Source: Actinostola sp. cb2023
Taxonomy: Eukaryota; Cnidaria; Anthozoa; Actiniaria; Actinostolidae
DNA length: 64,000 nt
Reading direction: 5' to 3'
NCBI GenBank assembly: GCA_033675265.1
Contig: JAUJYZ010000125.1
Span: 578,501-642,500, forward strand
A program made the position numbers and the translations under genes. Positions 24,101-32,550 of the stretch are shown piece by piece (within the stretch, counting starts at the first letter, position 1; each line of letters starts with the position of its first letter). The notes beneath the pieces are model-generated. The model was not told where the DNA came from, did not search any database, and worked only from the letters and a program-made list of their open reading frames with translations.

Positions 24101-27100
24101 TGCCACAGCTGCTGAATGGAAGGTTTTCAATTTTGACAGATTTGGTCGGTGGAGGAGCAGTGTTAACGGCAGGACGTAGTTCTTGTTCTTTGGGTGTTGG
24201 GATTTCTTGAACCTCAGCTGTCTTGACTTCTTGGTGTTCTTCTTGCTTCTTCATCATTTCAGAGATGGTATCTGATAAGATAAAATGTTATATTATCAAC
24301 AAAGTACTGACTATCTGGCAAAGTGTTGGATGATGCTCTAAAGCCTGGTTAACACTAGCATCAGAATCAGAATCGTTAGAGGATCTATGACCAGTGTGAA
24401 CTAATAATCGGAGTCGGAATTGGAAGCAGAAAGGTGATGGAATCGGATGGTTCAGAAGGTTTTCTTTTTCTTACGATTCAAGCGAGGCTTGTGTTGTTTT
24501 GATTCACACTAGATCGTAAGCTTCTTGCGATTCCGATTGCAATTCCGACACTCATAACACTAGTGTGAACCAGCCTTAACACTGCAGAGGAAAGGTGAAA
24601 CAAATCTGCAGAGATCCACATTATTTTGCCTTGCAAGTTGTATGCTCTTACTTCTCTGTTGCTGTGCCATTTTGAGTCCTATGTTCTCATCTTTCAAGCG
24701 AATATTTTCTTTTTGAAGAAACCTGATGTAGTCAAGTGCTTTCTTGAGGATACCTGCCTTATGCATCTGATCAAAGAAAGAGAGATATAATATTATTGTT
24801 ATATCATACACTATATACAGTGTTATATAATACTATTATTGGTATATTATGCACGCTATGATTGGTGAGGGCTGTGTATAATGGAGAATAATGGCTATAA
24901 ACACTCTAAAAATCCAAAATACAATGTAGGCCTCTTGAAGCAGCCCCTGAGGAGATCCCATGACAAAAGACAGATCATGCGAGAACTTGAGCGCTTAGGG
25001 ATTTAGGACTGTCAAGTTTTCCATGGGAACCCCTTATATGGAATCGAAATTTCCTATGGTGTGATTAGGTCCAGAAAATCGCTAAAAACCTCAAAATAGC
25101 TCAGGAGTCAATGGGTTAAGTTAGTCACACTTGACTCACAAAGGTGCAACCCCGGAGAATCATGGGAGATAGTTTACCAAGTCTTTCTACCCAAATTCCC
25201 TGACATTTCAACAACAAATTTGGCCATCTCATTTTGAATGTCACTTGAATTTGCTTCACTGCAATGATCAGACGTTCATGAAGAATATGGCTACAAATAG
25301 AAACCCCCATGATCCTTCAGGGTCACACCTTTCACCCTTTTCGGGGGACTAACATATTTGAAATAGGTGTATACAGCTATTTCAAAAAACGTTGAAAACT
25401 GAATACTGCATACTGAATAGTGCATTCCAAAGGGCATTGTGGGCCTCGTTATTTTGAAATAAAAAGTAAATATATAGCAATTTGTTTGCCATATGGAGCT
25501 AGTGTATTGTTTCTGATGGAATACACAAAAAATAAAATAAATTATTATTATTTATATTACTTTAGACAATATTACACGAGTCCCAAAATGCATTTCGGTC
25601 TTGGAATACACTATTATTCAGTATCAACGTTTTTTGAAATAGCTGTACATGTATTTACCAACCAGCAGAACAGCAATGCTAATATAACTACTGTAGACGC
25701 TCTTCTAGCGTGAAGTCAGGCTTCTAAATGAAATGTAGCCTATTTAAACTAAATATAGATATCTTATAGTGCGATTAAAACAGCGTTTGGTTGCTCGTCG
25801 ACCTCGTCGTTGCGTGACTCGAGCTCGATAGAACATGCTTTCCTTGCAATTTCAGTACTGCGATTTCACAAGCTCAGCGAATCATGAATGACAATGACAT
25901 AGTTTATTTGTTACCATAAATATATCCATACAAATACAAATACCGTATACATAAACTAGACATTGCAGTGACTAAACAATGTATGGATGAAGTGTAAATA
26001 TGGGTTTACCTCGACGGTTATCGGTCGGCTGAAAACCTTACAGCTGTTCTCTTCACCGCCGGCTGCGTGTATCAACTCACTTCGATTCGTTTTAAGTTCT
26101 AAAGATCTCTAAACCCTTTGCAGTACTAGTACTGGATTGATAAATCCATATCTCTATGAATTATTGTGGTTATTTTGAAAACAAGACGACATAAACTTCC
26201 TCCAACAAGGTTTGTTGCATGCGCTGTAGAACCCACTTGCTGATTTGAGGTCAAAGAATACCGGCCTGCATTTTTAGAGTCGGAGCTTCCACAGGAAGCC
26301 CGACTAATAATTGTGGTCATACCTTGGTGTCTGTTCCACAAACCAGATCCTTCATTTCCAGGATTTTTTCATTGATACTGTTTCTGTAACGTTTCTCTAT
26401 GGCATTGTGATTTGTGCGAGGGATTGGCTTTCCATTTGGATCTTGCATTCCTGATGACATTCGACTGATTGGTATCTTATCAAGCACTACTGGGATGGTA
26501 ATAACTTGGCCACCATTGGCCTGAACCAACTGTGGCACATGGAAAACCTATGTGAAATCATAAAGTTTGGTTAACTTACAATAAATGATAGGGTTCTTAT
26601 AGAGTCGTTTTCGTATAAGTGGGAAGTAGTTACAGTACGGTTTGTGCTGTGCGGGTGACAGTACCATGGCCATGTCTAAGCATTCTAATTGTTGAGCAAT
26701 GATTTTGCATGCTGTGAGTGATTGTATAGAATGTCTTTGATGCCATACTGTAACTCTGTGCCATAGGTTTCCCACTCATACGAAAACGACTCCATAATAA
26801 ATTCTCCATAATAAATTATTATTATTATTATTATTATAAGGAATACCAATCTACCTGCTGGTATGTTGGTTGTGGTTGTTGTACACTGGTCTGCGGAGGT
26901 GATACAGGTGACTGAGGTTGCTGTGGAGAGCTTGGATTTGAAATACTTGATGTTGAACATGGAGATGGTATTGACCTTGGAGGTGACATTTGTCGTAAGT
27001 CAACAGACACTGGACTATCCACTGGCTGTGAGCATGTTGAACTTGGAGATGGTATCGATATAGCACTTGAAGTATATGTTGCTGGTATTGCTGGTGTTGC

Positions 27101-30100
27101 TGATGTGACGACATTCGTACATGTAATAGGTGGAGACTGTGACGTCAAAGCTTGACAGAGTAGCTGTTCAAGCTGTTTTCTTTGATTGGCAAGTGTTTGA
27201 TTTTGAAACTGCTGCTGTTGAAGAAGATCTTGCTTCTGCTTGTCTTGGTATTTCAAGAGCAATTGTAAAAGCTGAAGTTGATTACCTGTCAAGGGTTGCT
27301 GCTTTAGATGAACCAAAAAAAGAAAATTAATACATGTATATACCATAGAATCTTTGTAGAATTTTCAGCAGAGATGGATCACTTGAGCTATACATTTTGT
27401 GGTTGTTGTTGTAATATTGAGTACAGCTTTTGGTTGATGTAACATTCAGCTACAAGGCAAAACGTTTTAGCTGACTGCACAAAATGAGCTAGCTATGAAA
27501 TACATGAAGGAAAACCTATAAATTCCTGCCCGTTTCGAGACAGTAGCGATGGGGAAGTTAGTACCATATATAAAGAGGTTGTAACTTTGGAGATTACAAG
27601 AAAGTTGATAATCTCATTGCTACTTTCACACTTCTTATTTTCCTTCTAGTTTTCAAGGATGGTTATGTTTTACAACATACCTGCTGAGCAGATGTAGGAG
27701 AGGCAACAGCTCCAACTGAAGGACTACTAGTATTTCCAAGATCGGAATGTTTTGGTCTTTGTAGAATTTCCAGCAGAGATGGATCATTTGCTATTAAAGT
27801 TTGTTGTTGTTGTTGTTGTGCAGGAACCTTTTGCTGAGGCAACACTTGGTTTATAGCACCTGGTTGCTGCGTCAGCAATGTCTGCAGAAGCTGGGTAGCA
27901 TTTAGGCTGCTCTGGCTGACAACTGGTTCTGTGTTGACCACATTTTGTTGCATTGTAACAGGTTTTTGACTCATAAAGTTTGCATCTGGAGGTGAAAAAA
28001 ACTCCTCCATGTCTGCTAAAGGCATGTACGGGTCCAGATCCTCATTTGTTGTATCATCACTGATTCCTTCCATAAGGTCAGGAGGGGTGTAGGGTGGGGT
28101 GTAGGGTGGGGTGGGATTGTTGACTGGCTCCATTTTGATGGGTGAATAGACCCCATTTTCTGGATTGTTGTCATTGGGATAAATGTATGAAATAATATCT
28201 GAAAAGATAATGGCAAAAACAACTTTAAATTTCCTAAAAGGCAAATATCAGCCAAGAGAATCCAAATATACACCTATTTCAAAAATCGCTGTCGCTGTCG
28301 CAGCCGAAGCAACAGTCAACACTCCAAGGATTTCGGTAATTTTTCTCGTAATTCATTCATTCAGAGAATATTTTGGTTGCATGCGTTTGTGACATGTTAT
28401 TATATATGGCAAGCTGAAGTGGTAGCTCAGGTGTCAAACCGAATATTTCGGAAAGTACTAGTACTACAAACGTGCTGTTGCGGGTACTAAACCCGTCGAA
28501 CAAGAGCAGGCATAAAAAAAAAACATGCATCCAAACAGTTAATGAGCTGAAAAACTACATTCATGATAATTATTTACAATGACCACAACTGAATAAATTA
28601 ATTAAGAGAAAAATTACCGAAATCCTTTGCATTCTTGGAGTGTTGACTGTTGTTTCGGCTGCGACAACGATTTTTGAAATAGGTGTATATCAAAATGTGT
28701 AGTGTGCTGTAAAAGTTGAGCCTCTGAATCCATTTTGTGATGTCAGACATCACAGGGTTGCTTTCAAGACTAGCTGCAAATGGTCAATCCATTTACAATA
28801 AACCTGGGCACTACTAATTACAGTGATGTAGCTGTCAGTGTTTATTAGATGCAAAGAAACAAAAGAAAACAAAAGAGTGAGTGTTGTAAAGCGCTATTGG
28901 ATAAATTAGAAATAGCGCTATATAAATTGACGATTATTATTAATTGATTATTATTAAAGTGCTACTTAGACAAAAATCGATCGAAGTTTAATTTAGCTGA
29001 AACTTCATTGAATAATTCTTCCAGGGTCTAATAATAACTAGTAAAATTTTTTTTCCGATATTCCAGAGGGAAGTACTATATTTTCATGAATCTTTAGAGT
29101 CAGTGACGTCATCTACTCAACCCAACATTCAGCTCCATACATTTCTTTGTATTTTGTGAGTCAAAATATCTCAATGTTTTGTTCAGATAACAGCTCTGCA
29201 TTGAAGACAACTGGTCAGACAATCAATCCTAAGCACAAATAATGTAAGAAAACTCCTTCACCCAAACTTTTAGCTTCATAGAAATAAAATAATTCAAGAA
29301 ACTAAACACAAAGAAATGTATGGAGCGAAGCTGTGTTGATTGTTAGGGTTGAGTAGATGACCTCACTGACACTTCTAAAGATTCATAAAAATGTAATAAT
29401 TCCCATAGGAATTTTGAGAAAACACATTAACCAGTAATTGTATGGCTCTTTGAGATCATTTCAGTGAAGTTTCAGCTAAATTAAACTTCGATCGATTTTC
29501 GTCTAAGTAGCACTTTAAGAGTGCGTATTGGTGTAGTTAGTAATGCCCAGGTTTATTGGAATCACTCTAATGTTGAATATCGACAATAACTTCAATGCTA
29601 AAAAAATAAATGGAAGAAAGTTGTACCAACAACAAGTGTCGCATCATCACAAATCAATCCAGATGTATGGCGGTCTCCATGGTTTCAGAGGCTCAACTTG
29701 CAAATTATGCAAACTAAAAATCAAGAATACACTAGACACGGTGGGAAAAAAAAGACCCGAAATCGGCCAAACAATTTTTCGACATACAGTTTTAATCCAA
29801 TCAAACTGAAACTTGGCAACATGATAGTACATGACATGACAGCTGGTACTATGGTTTTTGATTTTTTGATTTGCATGATTTTAGCGGGAAAATGACGTCA
29901 AGAAAATGCCAACAAATTTTGAAATTCAGATATACACTAATTTGATCACTACATTCGAAAAAACATCTTAAATTAGAGATATAACTGAAACAATATCTCA
30001 GATATCATTATTCAATCCAAAGATATGATTTTTTGAAATTTGAAATTGCCGCCATTTTGTGCTATTTTTAGTAACAAAATGGCGGATTTTCAAATTTCAA

Positions 30101-31298
30101 AAAAGCATATCTTTTGGATTGAATAACGATATCTGAGATATTGTTTCAGTTATATCTCTAATTTAAGATGTTCTTTCGAATGTACGTGTAGCGATCAAAT
30201 TAGTGTATAGGTATCTGAATTTCAAAATTTGTTGGCATTTTCTTGATGTCATTTTCCCGCCAAAATGATGCAAATCAAAAACCATAGAACCAGCTATCAT
30301 GTCATGTACTATCATGCTGCCAAGTTTCAGTTTGATTGGATTAAAACTGTATGTCGAAAAATTGTTTGGCCGATTTCGGGTCTTTTTTTCCCACCATGAG
30401 AGGTATTGTTTTTCAAGATGGATCTGTATTTTGATTTATTGGATTCATTCGAGTGGGCCACCCTGTTGTTACGCCGTCACACATTCTCTTGATGCTATTA
30501 TGTTCACTCTGTTATTACAGCCAGTCTTCCTTAGCCTGTAGGGGTATTAAATGGGGTTTCACTGATAAAGAACTACATGTGATAATCATGTACAGTAGTG
30601 CAGGTCAAAATACAAAGTTGAGATCATTGAGGTCTTAGTTGACCACAATGCTATCTTGAAGGATGTGTACACTATGTAAGATATATTTGAGTGCTAATAA
30701 TAAAGAGAAAATGAGGCAATTATTGGACCACTGTTGACTTGGCTTTGTACAACGTAGTACAAAATTATACAATTTGTCCATGACTATAACTTATAGTAAG
30801 TAAGTAGTTAACTGGTTGCAGTTGTTGCATTGTTTAACGAACCAGACACTTGCAGTTCCAATATTTAGATAATATTAGATGCAGGATTGTTCCACAGCAC
30901 AAAACTATGCCATGTATTAGACAGCAAGGCCTTCGCATCATTATATTATAATGCCACGCCATTTAAAGCTTATATAATCTTAAACTATTTCAGTATCCGT
31001 CAAGTTTTGGCAGCCATTTTCCATTGATCGAGTAACACAACAGTTTTGGTTTTTCAACTATGTTCGTTATCAGAGCACAAAGATACATAGCATTATGAGA
31101 AACCTATAATCTTCATATTGTCATACAGTTTTGCAAAACACGGTGTCAGTGAGCTATTTAGGAAGAATCAGTCCAGGGCGATCGAGCTGTTTCAGCTGAC
31201 ACAAAGCACACACAACACGATGATTTTTCACAGAAAACAACACAAAAAAATACAACCCAAACACTGCACTAACCAAAGCCATCTGTATTTTCGTCCAT
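15105..31298 (-). CDS. SREBF: Sterol regulatory element-binding protein
   Basis: This is the membrane-bound bHLH-zipper activator of sterol and lipid genes. Coding exons, in order: 31298-31274, 28198-27681, 27301-26855, 26547-26323, 24766-24652, 24271-24008, 23668-23406, 22801-22528, 22106-21940, 21171-21015, 20791-20422, 19934-19580, 18313-18172, 15322-15105. Together they give 1179 aa, close to the usual 1140-1150. All phases join. Order: acidic start, Q/P-rich region, bHLH at about 371-425 with the SREBP-type Tyr384 in EKRYRNSIN, leucine zipper, TM1 about 505-524 (DRTRIALC), lumenal loop, TM2 about 566-590, then a C-terminal regulatory domain ending in [12 protein letters not shown], as in vertebrate SREBPs. 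The family is held in the ER with SCAP, then cut by S1P and S2P in the Golgi. A likely S1P site is GRTLS at 548-552. In TM1 the usual Asn-Pro is Ser-Pro (VSP). The first coding exon is only 25 bp. Confidence 0.96.
15356..15752. repeat. Direct repeat in the last SREBF intron
   Basis: A segment of about 120 bp beginning GGGTGTGCCACATCTGATAG (15356) recurs at about 15633 and ends AGTATAAAAGGAG...CTGCCCAGG in both copies. Copy 1 begins just upstream of the last exon's acceptor. The sequence between, TAGTTTCAACCACGTGAATA and TCATCAGGGCTGG, resembles the one near 17760-17840 read in the opposite direction, so it looks like retroelement tail debris. Confidence 0.6.
17469..17722. repeat. Foldback in SREBF last intron
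   Basis: ACAGTAACTAAGAGACTAAA near 17471 is matched by TTTAGTCTCTTAGTTACTGT ending near 17720. Arms are about 50 bp and extend through CGATGAGAGCGCG and GTTAATCGTCTCG. The centre is an AAATGAACGAATG-type simple repeat. Confidence 0.85.
17731..18010 (-). mobile_element. Retroelement remnant
   Basis: On the plus strand the segment CCCTGAAGATGGACACATTG...CCGAAAGCTCGG followed by A-rich sequence resembles the 3' ends of many invertebrate retroelements. The minus strand has a 102-codon open stretch (18041-17733) without a motif I can name. A related piece lies near 15550-15620. Confidence 0.4.
18370..19123. mobile_element. MITE (GGACACA/GGTGCAAC family) interrupted by nested elements
   Basis: The ends read CCGGACACATGGTGCAAC and GTTGCACCGCGTGTCCACAC. 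The halves CTACTTCTGCAACATTGCGA and TTTCATGGACACACGCTGCA are separated here by a 411-bp foldback (18502-18912); an AAT-rich microsatellite with a TATAGCGCC segment also lies inside. The uninterrupted family member at 61129-61294 shows these halves adjoin normally. Confidence 0.85.
18502..18912. mobile_element. Foldback element nested inside the MITE
   Basis: AATTAGCCATTTCAAAAACG on the left is matched by CGTTTTTGAAATGGCTAATT on the right. The arms extend about 200 bp, almost to the centre at about 18700 (ATACATTTCTTTG on both sides). The sequence could fold into one long hairpin. It sits between two halves of the older MITE. Confidence 0.9.
19341..19505. mobile_element. MITE, AAGCCTGGTTCACACTAGC ends, copy 1
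   Basis: TIRs TAAGCCTGGTTCACACTAGC and GCTAGTGTGAACCAGCCTTA enclose about 120 bp, including GTGTTGTTTTGATTCAC. It lies in the SREBF intron downstream of the exon ending at 19580. A longer sister copy is at 24340-24579. Confidence 0.9.
21222..21702. repeat. Foldback with 100-bp arms in SREBF intron
   Basis: Arms at about 21357-21456 and 21604-21702 are inverted copies, containing GTTCGAAAGAAACTTCTGCC and its counterpart GGGCAGATGTTTCTTTCGAAC. A smaller hairpin (ACCCTGCTAACTCAAAC / GTTAGCAGGG) lies at 21230-21290 just before it. Confidence 0.8.
21703..21937. repeat. Foldback abutting the SREBF exon 9 donor
   Basis: AGATATCCATTTATCAGGG at 21709 and CCCTGATAAATGGATATCT at 21915-21933 form arms of about 65 bp continuing through TTCAATAGAATTTGAAGTAC. 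The right arm ends within a few bases of the minus-strand donor GTAAGA (21939-21934) of the exon 22106-21940. Reading through would add an open peptide and meet another GTAAGT donor at about 21863. Confidence 0.85.
23202..23219. repeat. Poly-C tract
   Basis: About 18 consecutive C residues in a C-rich SREBF intron segment (23140-23330). On the SREBF transcript strand this is poly-G. Confidence 0.9.
24340..24579. mobile_element. MITE, AAGCCTGGTTCACACTAGC family, copy 2
   Basis: Starts AAAGCCTGGTTAACACTAGC and ends CACTAGTGTGAACCAGCCTT. It carries the same internal TTGTGTTGTTTTGATTCACA as copy 1 at 19341-19505 but is about 75 bp longer. It lies in the SREBF intron between exons 24766-24652 and 24271-24008. 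Confidence 0.9.
25117..25380. repeat. Dispersed repeat shared with ATP7 intron 15
   Basis: Contains CAAAGGTGCAACCCCGG, CCAAGTCTTTCTACCCAAAT, TGGCCATCTCATTTTGAATG and CACCTTTCACCCTTTTCGGG in order. The same words occur in inverted orientation at about 60173-60490 inside ATP7. It borders the foldback at 25374. Confidence 0.85.
25374..25648. mobile_element. Foldback, TACAGCTATTTCAAAAAACG ends
   Basis: TACAGCTATTTCAAAAAACG on the left and CGTTTTTTGAAATAGCTGTA on the right enclose about 230 bp, with inner CTGAATACTGCATA / ATTATTCAGTATCAA arms. The ends are nearly the same as those of the elements at 28267-28690 and 48459-48742. Confidence 0.88.
26602..26792. mobile_element. MITE, GAGTCGTTTTCGTATGAGTG ends, copy 1
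   Basis: The left end GAGTCGTTTTCGTATAAGTG and right end CACTCATACGAAAACGACTC are inverted repeats, with GTTACAGTACGG / CATACTGTAAC inside. It sits in the SREBF intron between exons 27301-26855 and 26547-26323. A sister copy lies at 33141-33345. Confidence 0.9.
28267..28690. mobile_element. Foldback, TATACACCTATTTCAAAAAT ends
   Basis: The left arm (ACACCTATTTCAAAAATCG, then GCAGCCGAAGCAACAGTCAA) and the right arm ending GATTTTTGAAATAGGTGTAT are inverted copies of about 85 bp. Located in SREBF intron 1, close to exon 28198-27681. Confidence 0.9.
28954..29518. mobile_element. Foldback, TTAAAGTGCTACTTAGAC ends
   Basis: TTAAAGTGCTACTTAGAC, then TCGATCGAAGTTTAATTTAG on the left is matched by CTAAATTAAACTTCGATCGA and GTCTAAGTAGCACTTTAA on the right. 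Inner words (AATCTTTAGAGTCAGTGA against TCACTGACACTTCTAAAGATT) extend the arms over most of the element. Located in SREBF intron 1. Confidence 0.88.
29741..30394. mobile_element. Very long palindrome, about 650 bp
   Basis: GTGGGAAAAAAAAGACCCGA at 29741 is matched by TCGGGTCTTTTTTTCCCAC ending at 30394. The arms of about 320 bp are nearly identical: GGCCAAACAATTTTTCGACA, TACATGACATGA and GATATCTGAGATATTG-type words recur inverted. The centre is AAAATGGCGG-like at about 30065. It could extrude a cruciform or give a long double-stranded RNA from the SREBF intron 1 transcript. Confidence 0.93.
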
Positions 31299-32550
31299 TG
31301 TACCGGCTCGGTTTAGATTAGGCTCGTATTCGGGGCCAGAACCGTTCAAAAAAGATCGCCATTCTTCGCTGTTTTGGCCAGCCATCTTGGATGGCCTTCC
31401 ACTATAGCTTTGCATCATATCACTTCGAACAGCCAATAAGAATACAGGAATCGATCGTATGACATTGCGTCATTGCTATATTTTCCGGGATTTTTCGGAG
31501 AGTCCCGAGTCCAATATTCTCTATTTTCTTCCTGTCTTTACGCATTGTAATTTCTATCCCCTCCGCGTTGTTATTTTAACACAACCAAAATGTCGTAATA
31601 TAAAATGGTATTTTTAATTGCATGAAGCTAAGAGTGTGTTTTAAAATTTGCATTAAACAAATCACTAAAAATAAAACTCCCTCCCCACATCTTATTTATT
31701 TATTTATTTATTTGACTTCACCTACAGGTTAATAAAAGCTAAGTAATATCATATGCATCTAAATCCCCATAAATTCGTTTTCCGTGCAGTCGTCTTTCCA
31801 ATGATGTGCCGAAGTTTTACCGAGAGGTTACCGACTTCGCAAATCTGTTTGCCGGAGATGGCTTTGGTAACCATGGCAGTGACGTCAAATAATTCCCGCT
31901 CTCAACAAACAAAATGGCGAACTGAAATATTAAACATGACGTTCCACGCTTATTTTTGTCGTTCCTGAGCCTTAAGAAACAGATTTAAAGTTATAAGGTA
32001 ATATACGATACTTTGAATGGTGTATTTGCTATTGAAAGCTGCCCTGAAATGTCTTTCTATTGAATATTTTTTGCTCCAAATTTGTCTAGAGCAGACCAGT
32101 GTGTACACATTGGGATTCCTAATAGTTCTTATATCATATCGACCTTTTTAGTTGTTTCTGAATGTTGTTGGCTTCTGATCGTTTTAAATCTATAGCCATC
32201 TTTGAACTTTCTAATAAGCTTACATGTTTTAGTTTTTATCAAGTTCAAATGCTGTTTCAGCCGAATCAAAACAGTACGAAAACATACAGAAAACTGATGT
32301 TGATTTCAAGTAATACGTGTTTCAGAATCAGACAATAAGCTGACTGCTGCACGTTGAACATGATTTTAAGTTATATATGCAAAGTAAAATACATCTGAAA
32401 CGCATTTAGAAATAAACTGGTTAAATTAACATTGTACAATAGTAGATTTCGATCATAATAATTAAGTAACAAGTAATAATTTGATGCACTTTTAACTGTT
32501 CTCAATATTGATCTTCAGTTCAGGTCTTCCACAAGTATATATCTTGTACA
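31299..32550. promoter_or_regulatory. Shared SREBF / TTC29 promoter region
   Basis: The two genes are head-to-head, with their start codons about 1.25 kb apart. CCAAT occurs near 31430. The sequence GTAACCATGGCAGT at 31867-31880 resembles an RFX X-box, and a perfect CRE (TGACGTCA) at 31880-31887 touches it. AAAATGGCG near 31911 resembles a YY1 site. A TTTA tetranucleotide run lies at 31692-31712. TTC29 belongs to the ciliary class that RFX factors often control, so the X-box is plausible but unproven. A probable 5'-UTR acceptor (CTTCAG) precedes the TTC29 start near 32517. Confidence 0.5.
31867..31887 (+). promoter_or_regulatory. X-box-like site overlapping a CRE
   Basis: GTAACCATGGCAGT fits the first 12 positions of the RFX consensus GTHNYYATRRNAAC and departs in the last two. 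TGACGTCA directly follows, sharing one base. Confidence 0.45.

Noticed and set aside
26834..26954. Read-through of SREBF exon 3 into intron (VDWYSL end)
   Set aside because: CAG|GTAGAT donor at 26854 joins in phase 0 to the bHLH exon at 26547; the extension stops within six codons.
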